A DNA stretch of 64,000 nt. Origin: Fomitopsis serialis (Eukaryota > Basidiomycota > Agaricomycetes > Polyporales > Fomitopsidaceae). Both the position numbers and the translations under genes were made by a program. Positions 11,807 through 23,506 of the stretch are shown piece after piece (position 1 is the stretch's first letter; every line of letters begins with the position of its first letter). The notes below the pieces were generated by a model, which saw only the letters and a program-made list of their open reading frames with translations, ran no database searches and had not been told where the DNA came from. Where the stretch lies: positions 186,001-250,000 of the forward strand of contig NW_025954999.1 of the NCBI RefSeq assembly GCF_022376445.1. The letters run 5' to 3'.

Positions 11807-12548
11807 ATGACTACACCATATGCCACCTCGTCACAAAGCCAGGGCTACTATCCTCCTCTCCCGGCGCACCCTCCAGCGCAACAATCTACGCCAGACCCGT
11901 CCCAAGTCGCGAGTACATCTGCGCCAGCACAGGCAACTGCGCAATCATCGCGCCAAACTGCCGAGGAGGCACGGAAGGACAGGACGTTGGCTGAGTTTCT
12001 TCTCATGCTGGACGATTATGAGCCCTTGGTATGTCTCGGCTACCGCCTTTGGTCCAAGCGCGTCTGGATGCTGCCTCATAGCTGCATAGAAGAGGAGTCC
12101 GCTGTCTGCAGAGGAACTGACGGCCTCACTTACAGGTCCCGAACGAGGTCACGGACTACTATCTTCAGCGGGTTGGGTTTGAATGCGAGGATGTTCGACT
12201 GTGAGTCTCCAATGCATATGCGATAACTCACTGTCTTACACGCGATATAACTCGGTACAGGAAACGTCTTCTGTCCCTCGCTGCACAGAAGTTCGTGTCT
12301 GATATCGCCGCAGACGCGTATCAACACGCCCGTATACGTGCCAACGCGGTAGGTGGTAGGGCTCGCGCTCAGCCGACTGGCCCTGCGTCAGCGAGGGTAC
12401 GTCTCTTCCCCTAAGACTAAACCTCACGTGTTGTCCTCATTCGGAATTCTGCTAGGACAAGACGAAGACCACACTCATGATGGAGGATCTCAGTGCGGCT
12501 CTGACTGAGTATGGCATAACTTCTCGCAAGCCCGAGTATTATTTGTAA
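11807..12548 (+). CDS. TAF10: TFIID/SAGA subunit TAF10
   Basis: Histone-fold subunit shared by TFIID and SAGA. Exons are 11807-12028, 12136-12200, 12261-12396 and 12456-12548. The Pro/Gln/Ser-rich N-terminus is followed by the TAF10 signature LAEFLLMLDDYEPL, then the YYLQRVGFEC helix, KFVSDIAADAYQHARIR, and the C-terminal LSAALTEYGI helix ending RKPEYYL. These are diagnostic for TAF10. The start is uncertain: the frame is open upstream to an ATG at 11633 (which would give 229 residues). The ATG at 11807 has an A at -3 and begins the Tyr/Pro/Gln-rich leader (171 residues). No frame break seen. Confidence 0.93.
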
Positions 12549-13729
12549 TGTAGACGCCAAGGTGCGGACTGGTCTGTATGATGTGTACTAATATGGCTCG
12601 ATCTTTCGCTATGCAATGACATATGACAATGACACTACGGAGCGAAAGACGGATATCTTCAGCCTCGATCCACGTTAGCCATATCGTGCTCGGTATGCAA
12701 GACAAGAATACTGACCAGTGACTGCTGAGACACTGTCGCACGAGCTGACGGGCGGTGGCATTCTTGCACGTAGCAAGAACAAGGTCGGTGCAGGCGGACA
12801 CAGTATCTTTACATGTATTGCCATGTGAGACTTTCCTCAATGTCATGGACACAGTGCTGAAGCTCGCCAATGTTTTAGGTTTGAGAGCAAGGGGGCCGGT
12901 ATCCGACTTCGGTGTACCTGACTCGTCGTTTCCTCACGCAGATCGTTTCACCTGTCGAGCGCCGTCCTGCTTGGAGACGTCATGTCTGCGATCGCGAGCC
13001 GCATTTCACGAGAGAGCTCTACTCAGGAATGCAACACTTGGTCCCATGATCCACGCAGCCCTCGAAAACCGTGCTTCAAGAACCATCCGATGGCCAGGGA
13101 ATTCAGCGAGACATCTACGATTTTTGCGGGCCCAAGTGACACATTCCCTGCTAGGCGAACGAGCACGCCAGCGCAATTCCTGTCCGAGCTTGAGGCTGCG
13201 GTCAGACGCCCCGCGGCCTTGCGGCTACCCCAGACCACAAATGCTGCGTTGATTGATGCGACGATCAACCTTTCACTCGTAACTCAATGTTGATCTGGAT
13301 CGGGCACGTCACACAAGACGTCCCTACGTGTATTGCGAAGCGCTCTGCCCCTGGACTGTAACGCTGCGATGCAGGGCGTCCCCTTCCCAGGTAATGTCGT
13401 TCCTTGTATTCAATTGATTTGACTGCACGCACAGCGGATCTTACTTCTTGGACTCAGTACAGGGAATACTATGGTGGTTGCTGTTGACTGCGGGAGCCAT
13501 TGAAGTTCATCGTCGGTCGGATCCTCGCTTCGAAGTGTGGGACAGCTCATGAACAGCAAATGCATGGTGCTCGCGGAGATGTGTCTCACCTGACTTTACA
13601 GTATGCTTTGTAGTTGCGAAGAGATCTTCCCCGCTTCTCAGTGCAAGCCATTGAAAAGGCTGGGTGTCAGTACAATGCACTCAGTCGTCCGCTTTCCTTC
13701 TCTCCAACAACGACGTCCGAGCTGTTATC
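12549..13729. other. Intergenic, no supported gene
   Basis: Open frames occur on both strands (for example 12755-13293 plus and 12490-12870 minus), but none has recognisable domains or a clear splice pattern, and they overlap each other. The last 130 bases are the 5' region of FAD oxidase 1. Confidence 0.5.
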
Positions 13730-15867
13730 ATGTCGACCGCGAAGCGCAACATTCAGAAGATTTGCAACGACTCGAAGGACGGGTCTGTTCTATATGAGTT
13801 CGGTACGCATATCGCCACTAGTTGGGAACATCCTGCTCATCCAATTTCTGCAGGGGGAGAAGGTTACAAGAGCAGTGTCCGCCACTTTTTGGAGAGCAGC
13901 ACCGACGTCGCTGCGTACGCTGTCCAACCTGGCAGTGAGACTACTCTGGTTGAAATCGTAGGCATGATTGATGTACTTCTGACTTCATTCGTATTGAGTT
14001 TCACGAATAACAGATGAAAGTCATCGCCAAGGAGAAAGTCCCTTTCGCTGTGAGTCCGTCATCGACGGAGGCGATACTTGCGGACTAACCGCATGCGCGT
14101 CTCAGGTGAAAGGCGGGGGCCATGCTATGTGCCCAGGCTTCAGCTCTACGACCGGTGCTCAAATTTCCATGATGCGGTTCAAGCAAGTCAAATACGACGA
14201 GAAAGCGAAGACACTTGACGTCGGTGCCGGGTGCCTTTGGGACGAGGTCTACAGGGAGGTCGCCAAGTTCAAGCGCAACGTGGTTGGCGGCGCGTCAGCC
14301 GACGGCGTTGGCGTGGCCGGCTGGCTGCTCGGAGGCGGATATTCGCTCAAGACGAACAAGTACGGGCTCGGGATTGACAACGTGCTCAAATACCGGATCG
14401 TCCTCCCCAATGGCAGGATTCGTACGGCGACGAAGGACGACAAGGATACTAAAGACCTCTATCAGGCCCTGAGGGTATGCCTGCACTTTTCGAATAGCAA
14501 TTCCTGTATGCTAACAACCGACGTGAAGGGCGGGGGCAACAACTTCGGCATCGTCACCCAGTTCACCTTGAAAACGCACCCTCAGACGGCGACCTTTGTG
14601 AGCACCATCTCGTGCTTATTGCCTCCTTGGTCATGTGGACATTGACGCCGTAACTCAGGGAGCCTCTCTTTCATTTCCGGGTACCAGGGAAGACAGAGTG
14701 AAGGCCGCTATCGTAAAGTTCGTGAAGGAAGAGTCTAGGCCGGAAGCTGCCATTGTGTCTGCCTTCAGACACACACTCCGTAACGGAAAACGCGAGGTGG
14801 GCTGTGTCCCTGGATCATGCAAACAATGCACTCATGACCCCCTAGTATAATATATCCGTGCTCTGCGTTTTCGACGCGCCGAGACCGAGCAGAAGGGCAG
14901 ATATCCCATTCCGGATGTTCGCCGACCTCATGAAAGGGAGTGCTTCGTTCACGAGCAATCCTGTTGGGTGGAACGCTCGTGGTGCCACCACGACCCTTGA
15001 AACCCTTCCAGACGCAGATGTCCAGAACGCAGGCCCTGAGGATGGCAGCGATCTTGAGGAATCTGGTTTCCGCGAAATGACAGCCGACGAAATGCACGAC
15101 ATCATCTCGCCGTACGACCTGGAGCCTCGTGTGCCCTTCCAGGTGGTGTCGGACCCTGACATCGATTCCGCTATCGAAGAGAATGCTAGTTTCGCCGTAA
15201 GTCCAAGCACGTTGACTGCGAGAGGTGCATCAAGAGGTGGCCTCACGGCCATGAAAGGGGTCGGAGAGTTGGCCGCACGGTCAGTGTCAATTCATGTTAC
15301 TCTTGCATATCTTTGACATACTTCATGTCAGCGGTCGCTTCCATTGCATCATGGTTTCGAAATACACGAAGAAGCTTATCGATGCAGTCGCGCGGGAAGC
15401 GGAAGTGAGTCCCCCGTATATGTCAAAGTCCTGATCTGCGCTCATTTCATTGCCTGCAGGCAGCTGCGCAGTCCTTGAAGGCGAAGAACGGGCAGATGGT
15501 CTTGATCGATATCTGGCCGTTCCTTCCAAGCATCTTTGACAACAGTCCTCGTGGAGCGGCCTGGCCGCACAAGAAGGGCGCTGCATTTGGACCGCTTCTG
15601 GCGTACTTCCGCTGGGAGAAGGCGGAGGACGACAAGTTCTGGCTTCGGAAGATGAAGACGGCTCTCAAGAACATCGAGAAGGTAGCCCTCGAAGAGGGTT
15701 GCACGACCGGCAAGCTGCCATACTACTCGAACACTTCCTTGGAGGATGTGACGGCCAGGATGATATACCGCGACAATCTCAAGTCGCTCCAGAAGGTCCG
15801 GGCCAAGTACGATCCCGACGATGTGATGGGCAATACCGGAGGCTACAAGATCCCCCTTCCTAAATGA
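13730..15867 (+). CDS. Berberine-bridge-like FAD-linked oxidase 1
   Basis: Predicted 567 residues from nine exons (13730-13802, 13854-13957, 14014-14049, 14106-14474, 14529-14597, 14659-14796, 14846-15279, 15332-15404, 15460-15867), summing to whole codons. The PCMH-type FAD domain shows VKGGGHAMCPGFSS, whose His is the usual 8-alpha flavin link, then GAGCLWDEVY and GVGVAGWLLGGGYS. The BBE-type C-terminal segment is YDPDDVMGNTGGYKIPL. The position of the second flavin-linking Cys of plant BBE enzymes appears to be Ala, so single covalent attachment is likely. No N-terminal signal peptide is evident, so it is probably intracellular. Substrate unknown. Two close paralogues lie in the window. 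Confidence 0.9.
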
Positions 15868-16591
15868 TACCCCTCGTTGTTTCCCAACATGTTTTGAACC
15901 GGTCGTTCTCAATTCGCACCTTGAGGCCGTGTCATGACATTCCGTTCCGTGGCGAATCCGTAGTATGATGTCGCTGCGGCTTGGTTTCCGTAACTTGTAA
16001 ATATGCATCCGACCAGTGCCTCCGACTTACCTCCAACACCCAATGCGCGAGCGTGGCCTGAGGGCGACGTCGGGAGCGCTCAATCGGCATTATGGATCGA
16101 TTTCAACATACCAACTAAATCCAAACATTGGATTCGGCGGTCACGTCTTGCCCAGGCCTTGTCGCCACTCCGAGGCGTCCTAATACCTACATCATCTGAG
16201 GGGAATTCAAAATCCTGTGAGCTACTACAGCACCTATCGTGGTCAATCGTGTGTCCGCTCATTCATTGCATTTGCCGTTCTATCTCATCGCAGCATGTTC
16301 TATGAGATGCGCATCTCGTCTGCGTGTTCGAGTGACAGATGTGCGCAAGTGGGGTAGCACGCATGGCGCCCTTGCCACCGCGATGAGGCAGAGGCCACAC
16401 ATTCAATCCCGGATCATCATCAACCGAGAACACCAAGGGACTCGGGCACAGTTGCCATGCACAGAGTGATGATCATATGCATCCACATCCACGCACCAAA
16501 TAGACGATCCCCAACTTGCGTGACTGTCCGCGCTTGGAGATTGTGAGCTTGGGCTGCACTCCCAGTACTTGCAGTCGAGTCAAAGCCATCA
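15868..16591. other. Intergenic, no gene seen
   Basis: Holds the 3' flank of FAD oxidase 1 and the 5' flank of the VIT/VWA gene. A 100-codon open frame at 16003-16305 shows no recognisable features. Confidence 0.5.
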
Positions 16592-19569
16592 ATGCCACCC
16601 ATCGTCAATACTCGGAAAGACTCGCCTTTGAATGGTCTGATTACCACTCGGGCAGGTCAATCGGTCTACCTGCCACTGGTATCGGTACATGCACAGGTCT
16701 ACATAGCTGACAGTCAGTGTCATTGTTGCATTTATGACTTTCTGCTGCAAGAACATTGACAACCCGCTTCGTGTACATTAGCTTCTGCAAGAGTGGCACT
16801 TAGCCAGAGATTCGATGCTACGGAGGCTTCGTCTGGTGGAAGCCTCACGGCCGTGAGGTATATATTCCCCATTCCAGCATCCGCTGCCGTGTGCGCTTTC
16901 GAGTTGAAAGCAGCGGGCCGGAGACTTGTTGGCAAAGTCAAGGAGCTGAAGGCGGCGAGAAAAGAATTCGATGTTGCTGTCTCTCAAGGCGAGCTAGCCG
17001 GGCTTCTTGCGGAGGCTAGTGCGGATGGTGCGTATGCCATTTTCGCCGGAAGTTAGCATAGGCACTGATTCGGTCATCCCGTAGTGTTCGTACTGAGTAT
17101 CGGTGCCATTCCAGTGAGGCAGAACGTGCAAGTGAAAGTGACGGTGTGTGCTATGCTGCCTGCAGCAGGATATATTGACCAAAGTTCCACTCCAATAGTA
17201 CGTCACTGAACTGGTCGACGACGCACTTTTTGGCACCCTTCGTTTCGCTTTCCCGACGTACTTCGGTCAGCGGTATGGCACCACGCCGACGATTGCTACC
17301 AAGTCGGCGTCGTCTGCCAGCGAACTTGCGGCTTTCACTCTAACTGCAGAGTTGCAGATGACTTCGCCTATAGAAGATATCTCGTCTCCGTCACATAACG
17401 ACGCCTCGCTTAAGACGAGCATTTCCGCAGACGCAACCTCGGCCAAAGTCGAGCTAGCTGCCTCCGCTGACGCCAGGCTTGACAGGGACTTCGTGCTCTC
17501 CATCAGAGCGTCTGGTCTCAACACTCCTCGTTGCGTCGCGGAGTATCTCCGGGACAGGTCCTCCGTCGCGCTGTCGATGACGCTTGTGCCTCGCTTTGGA
17601 GTTTCACCGCTGGCGGAACAAGAGTATGTTTTCCTGGTTGACCGGAGTGGAAGCATGAAGAAAGAGAAGAGGATCGACTTCGCAAGAGAAGCCATGTCAA
17701 TCCTGCTTCAAAGTCTCCCCTCTGACGGGACGTGCTTCAACATTATCAGTTTTGGCTCGAGGTTCTCGGCTCTTTGGTCGTCCAGTCAGACTTATACGCC
17801 TGACACGTTGGCAGTAGCTGTACGTGGTTCAGTTCCTTGGTGCAGCAACGGCACAAACTGACGATGATTTGCGTAGGAAAAGCACGTCGATGGTATGCAA
17901 CCAAACTTCGGTGGAACAAAGATCGAGGCCGCCCTCGAGAGTATCTATCAATCACGTCGCACGCAGATCCCGACGTCCGTCATTATCCTCACAGACGGAG
18001 ATGTAAGTCCCATCTTGTTCGCACCGGAACGCGACTTAGACCATTCGCTGCGGTGACAGATCTGGAATGCGAAAAAGGTCCTTTCATCCTCCCGTGCTGC
18101 TGTCGCAGCTGCATCCAGAACAAACTCAGAAACATACCTTCGTGTCTTCACCTTGGGCATCGGCGACGGAGCGTCTACGGAGATGTGCGAAGGGTTGGCG
18201 CGCGTGGGGAACGGTATATGCTACATGACCACGGAAGGCGAACAAATCGCGCCGAAGTGCAAGGCGCTGCTCGATGCCAGCAGTGTCCCTCCCTCGGGCA
18301 ACCTCACCAACCTTCGGGTGGACTGGGGCTACGTCGCCAAGACTTCCAGGCCCACCCAGCCGCAAGCCGCGAGCAGCTTCTTCGATCAAGGATTCGACCC
18401 CAGCGCTTCATCCCGTCCCACCGGAGTCCGGATTCCTGTTCAGCAAGCACCGTCTGACGTCCCCAGCCTTTATGTGAACAGTCGCTTCATCGTCTCTGCC
18501 ATCCTGTCCGACACAGATATTCTTCCTTCCTCTGTTACCCTGATTGGCGACAGCCCCGATGGCCAAACTGTCAGACTCCCTGTACCCGTTCGCCAGGTCT
18601 CTGTCGACCCTGGTACTGCGCCGCTGGTGCACACGCTCGCAGCGCGTCGCCTCATCCAAGAGATCGGAGACGGGGATTACCAGTCGCTTGGCGTGAAGGA
18701 TGCACAGAGGTCGCAGGCACTGGCTGCTCGGGTTGAAGCAGCGATTGTACGCCTAAGCGAAGAGTATCAACTCACCAGCGAGTTCGCTGCTTTCGTTGCT
18801 GTCGAGCAAGATCCTCCCAAGGAAGACAGTGATGAAGTCAAAGGCAGTGACGGCAGTGACGATGGTGACACCGATGACGATGACGGCGACGACGACGACT
18901 ACTATGACAACGAGGATAATACCTACTGGGGAAATATCAGTGGCACCCAAAGTACGTGGTAACTTGTTTGCATAGTATGCTGATCTTCTGAACAATCTTT
19001 CAGGAATGGCACGGGTCGCGAGACTGGCGACCTTTGCTGCGCCTTCTACACTGACGACCCTCGCTGCGCCTTCAACACTGCGCGCGGAATTCCGCCCAGC
19101 TCGTGTCGCCAGTCTCGCTACCTCCCCGCGCGTAGGTCCGATCCGCGGTGGCTTCACTATGATGCCCGGGCAGACGGAGGCGTTCAGCAAAATGCCGACT
19201 CCAGTCCACCGAACGAGTAGTGGCCCCTCCGCCGTTTCGCTGAACCATCCTGTCACGCTACTCGCTCAGCTTCAAGCCTTTGACGGCTCCTTCAAGCTAG
19301 ACGGCACTCTCATCTCAGTTATCTTCAAGGAGCGTGTGTCTCTGGACAGCGTGAAGCATACAATCCCATCCTCGCTTGCTTCAAATGCGACTGCGGAGAC
19401 AATTTGGGTCACCGCTATCGTAGCGGCCTATATGAAGGTGCAATTGGCCGACATGGCGGATATGTGGGACGTATTGTGGGCCAAGGCGATGAGGTTCGTC
19501 GTGCGCGCGGTGGTGGGGGGGGCTTCTGTGTTTGAGAAACTGGTAGCAGAAGCCGCGGATATACTCTAG
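16592..19569 (+). CDS. VIT and von Willebrand factor A domain protein
   Basis: Predicted 876 residues from seven exons (16592-16712, 16782-17027, 17085-17143, 17199-17819, 17877-18002, 18060-18951, 19004-19569), summing to whole codons. The VIT domain (about residues 20-150) is seen in LPLVSVHAQV, SARVALSQRF, a YIFPIP strand, and GKVKELKAARKEFD. The VWA domain (about 330-500) has the MIDAS motif DRSGSM and the LTDGD strand end, so metal binding is plausible. An acidic Asp-rich linker precedes an Arg/Ala/Thr-rich tract of short repeats (TLTTLAAPSTL type, about 19010-19110). A conserved-looking C-terminal helical region follows (IWVTAIVAAYM, then MWDVLWAKA). Such proteins resemble inter-alpha-trypsin heavy chains and PARP4 in layout; the fungal role is unknown. 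No signal peptide seen. Confidence 0.88.
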
Positions 19570-20963
19570 CGACCACGAAGGTTGACATGTTTGTGGATCG
19601 CCGTTGTCGAAGACTAGTGGAGATATTCTCGCGACATGCCATACCGTTACTAGTAACTCGTGCGCGTTGTTTTAGGTAGCCTGAATGATATTCTGCGTGC
19701 TCTCAACTGAAAGCTGTCTTTACTACTAGTATATATACAGCTCGGTCCATACTATCGTTGGGCCCCGCCCATCACACATGATGAGTAGGTGGATCGGCCC
19801 CCCGGCTGGTTTGGTATGGGATCAAGCCAGGCAGCCCACTTTGTCTACTCACGCATGACCGGACCGTGAGGAGACGGTGAACCAGGCTGCGCAGACCCCG
19901 ATCTGAGATCTGTAATCTCACTGTGGACAACACCTGCCTTGCGTAGTGTGCGTGGCCTTGACCAATCAACCATACCGCCTATGGTTGCACCGTGTCCCTG
20001 GCTGCACCTGTTCTTTGCGGACGCATCTATTCTTTGTGGTCCGGCATCTGTTCTTTCTGGTCACATCGATCCTGTGAGGCTGATTGCACCTATTCTTTGT
20101 GCTAGTCCGAGTCGGCCCTCGCATCTGTTCTTTGTGGCCGAATTCATTGTCGATTTGACATCGACATACTGTACCCGACATCGCCTGACTTGAACGGCCC
20201 AGGCGATCATATATTCCTGATTCCATCAAGTCCACTGGCTTCAATTCGGTCCGTTCACTGGCAGTACTGGTAAACAATGGGACTCATTGGTTGCCTTCCG
20301 GCTGCGTTCATGTGGGATATCCGAACTCATATCTGACATCACGACTGGCTGACTAGATTTACTACAGACTAGGCCATCACGCTGGGTCAAAGAATCCGAG
20401 GCAGTGACCTAATGTGATCCCTTCGGAGGCAAGGTCGATCTTGAAGCGCTGAAGGCTTGAGCTGAAGATGCGACTTCCATGAATCTTAGCCGGCAGCGGC
20501 ATTGCACGCTGTAAGCTCGTTTTCAACTCAATCTGATAATGATGCAAAGTCTCTGTTCCCTTCGGTCCTGGCTCAGTGTCTTACAGTGGGACATATCTTG
20601 GATGTGGAGTCGCGCTTCGTCGGTCCCTGACCCATTACCACGGGAAACAGGGTCCATACGCAACTTCATTTCCGTGTCGCCAATTCAATGACAGTGTTTC
20701 TTCTGAGCATGAGCAGAAATCATCCCTGATGGAGCATTACCACTCGCTGTCCCTCTCCAGAATACCGTCACGAGAGCGCGCACACCCCAGCGCATGTGGC
20801 TTCATAGAACACATCCGTGTCTGTGTGGCTCAAGGGGCGTGGATTGGCAGAATATCGCCGCCCTACTAATATAAAGCATCATTTCGACTTCCCTTGCAAG
20901 TGGCTCTGCACTGGATTTTGTTGATTGCTGTTGGTCTCTTCTCAACGGTCACCTCATTCCAAG
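19570..20963. other. Intergenic with a degenerate minisatellite
   Basis: About 1.4 kb between the VIT/VWA and caspase-like genes. No coding sequence could be supported. The only structure seen is the short repeat at 20004-20138. Confidence 0.5.
20004..20138 (+). repeat. Degenerate short repeat (GCATCTGTTCTTTGTGG unit)
   Basis: Five clear copies of a unit of about 17 bases begin at about 20004, 20023, 20044, 20086 and 20121, with a weaker copy at about 20063. Spacing varies from 19 to 35 bases and copies differ by 1-4 bases. Spacers are unequal and units are short, so this is not a CRISPR array. Confidence 0.7.
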
Positions 20964-23506
20964 ATGCCACCACCTGCAGAAAGGCGTGGCTTTGGCCGTA
21001 TTCCCGACACGTTTTCCAGGTATGCTGTCTCGCGGTAGCGGACATATGTCGAGATTATAACAACGCACAACAGGGCGGCCGTACAGCAGTGAGTTGATTC
21101 CGAGTGTGGACGTGCTGTGTGATGCTCAAAATCTCGGCAGAGGCACCGCCGAATATCTAAGGTCAGTGCTATAGTGTGCACTTCTGTCTTAAACAATCAC
21201 TTCCTCACGTACTTTTATGTGCAGTTCTTCACCTGCTCAGGTTACAAGGTGAGCACACGCACAAGTGCCCGCTTAGAAGTCAGTTGGCTGACAATTTGTA
21301 GCAAAAATCCTCGTCTCTTTGCGCTCGTCATCGGCATCGATGACTATCATCCAGCCGTTGGCCGCTTGAAAGGAGCCGTCGCAGACGCTGATAGCGTCGA
21401 GGACTTCTTAAAACAGGATTTGAAGGTACCCCAGGATCAAATCAAGAATCTTCGTGACGCACAAGCCACGAGGAAGTCCATCCTGGAGGCGTTGATTCAA
21501 CTACAGGGTCACCCACGTATCGAGAGGGGGACCCGATTTTGATCTATTTTGCAGGGCATGGCGGCTTGACAGCCACACCACCCGGCTGGGAAGCCGGGAG
21601 TACAGAAATCCAGCAGCTGATCCCATGTGATTGGAATGTGATGTCAGGAGAGAACCAGACGTTGATTCACGGTATTCCTGATCGCACGGTCGCCGTATTG
21701 CTGAATAGGTTGGCAGAAGCGAAAGGCGATAACATTGTGAGTATTCTCGTTCTGTTCCACCCCTCTCCATCTGACGCTCGCAGACGGTCATTTTTGTCTG
21801 TTGCCACTCTGCATCAGGGACCCGCAAGGCGGGCTCTGGTCTCGTATCTCGTAGCGTGACGTTCCCCCCTGGATATGAAACACCTGTCGATCTCGACCAG
21901 GATATCTTGCGAAGGACTCCGGGCGCGGCCCGAGCAGTCCAAATCCCTAAGGGCTTCCTATCAAATGGGCTTAGGTCTCACGTCCTCCTCGCCGCCTGCG
22001 GAGCGTGGGAGCTTGCGTTCGAGGATCCCAAAACGTCACGCGGCATCTTCACGGAAGCGCTACTGGAGGCCATCAGGGCAAACGGAGTGGAGAAACTGTC
22101 GTATCATGAGGTCCTGTATCGGATACCGCCTCTGTCTGTGTGAGTATCCTTTTGACAAGTTCGATCATGCCACGTGAAACGTTAGTATCCCGAACTGACT
22201 ACCTCGTTTACTAAATTGATTACAGGCAAACACCTCAATGCGAAGGTTATAACCAAGATCGAATGTTCTTCGACGGCAAGGCACCCTCTGCGCGTCGTGT
22301 CCTCTTTGAAGTACGCAGGGATGAGGACAAGGACCGGTATAGGATCCAAGCCGGTGCTGCTCAAGGCATCACCGAGGGCGCCGAGTTCAGCGTGTACCAA
22401 GATCGCGCAACAGTCGGCACGGGAACCCCGCTGGGCGTCCTCAGGGTGAACAAAGTTCGCGCCTTCGTCAGTATAGCTAAGGTGCTTCCAGGTGCCTCCG
22501 TATTCTCGCTTTCCGACCCAGCATTCGCGCTTCAGACCAAAGTTGGTTTGGCAGAAGATCTGCGAGTATACGCCGCACAAAGTCCTACGCTCGCTACCCT
22601 CCTTGATGCGGTTGACCGAAGGATGCAGGACTCAGATTATCACGGTAGGAAGATCACATACGCGAGCAACAAGGACCAGGCTGAACTCGGTATGTCGATC
22701 GAGGACGGGCTTGTTGTCTTCGATATCCTTGATCCACGCGTGACCCAATACGGATTGACTCGCCTACCGCATACCGCCAGCACGGACGCGGACGAGGTGT
22801 TCCCCATCATCTGTGCCGCTGCAGATTACTTCTGGCATCTTCGCCGTAGGAACACCAAGCCTGAGCGGATCGTGACCGGGGTCACGCTCGATATTCGCAA
22901 GCTGAACAGTGCTCGGCGATCTAGCGATGACTCGGACAGTGACAGTGATTCGGACGTGCCGCTCGCTTGGAAACCAGAGAATACCAATCTCAACGAGAAT
23001 GGAATCCTCGAGCTTCTCCTTGACAAGCCAATAGACATCGGATATCGGCTCGAAAATAATGCTCAACAGCCACTATATCCGTACTTGTTCTACTTCAACT
23101 GCAACGACCTGAGCGTAGGTGAGTAATTCAAGTACTCGTAAGGCGACTCCCCCTTTGGTGACACATTTACTGCGCGGCTCGAACAGGATCATTGAATGTA
23201 ACGGCTTCTGCTGGCCGCTTCCAGCCTGATCGCCCACTCCTTGTGGGAGGCTCTTTGACCATTGGTTATGATGCTAGCGGCTCGTATCGAACAGTCTTCA
23301 AACTAGAGAAGGGACGAGACCTGGAGGTCGGTTTCATCAGGCTTGATCTCGTCAGCCAGCCTGTCGACTACTCTTCCGTGGTGCAGAAGTCGCCTTTCGA
23401 TGCGAAGAACCGAACTGGGGGATGGTTAAACCCGATCTGCCGGAACCACCAATATGGGACACAGTGTTCGTCACGGTTGTGCAACGCCGAGGGACAAAAA
23501 CACTGA
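20964..23506 (+). CDS. C14 caspase-like protein, two frame breaks
   Basis: Exons at 20964-21019, 21074-21088, 21141-21161, 21225-21248, 21302-21736, 21784-22139, 22226-23118 and from 23187. The caspase p20-like fold starts with RLFALVIGIDDY. The catalytic His is in YFAGHGG (codon 21557-21559). The catalytic Cys is in the VCCHSASGTR strand (21802-21804), where the usual Asp before CC is Val. A long C-terminal region (LDIRKLNSA, a Ser/Asp-rich run, YPYLFYFN) follows, as in Agaricomycete caspase-domain proteins. Two breaks occur at runs of five G (about 21526 and 23417), and one extra G at each restores the frame. Read as given, the last exon ends at 23506 with an unrelated tail. Restored, it continues through WDTVFVTVVQRR into FAD oxidase 2 with no stop. 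Many Agaricomycetes carry several such genes, but substrates are unknown. Confidence 0.82.

Noticed and set aside
12755..13293. Open frames of 165 and 103 codons after TAF10
   Set aside because: Two frames of the same strand with no domain, and no clear start context or introns.
20004..20138. CRISPR-like array
   Set aside because: Units are short and imperfect, spacers are unequal, and the genome is eukaryotic.
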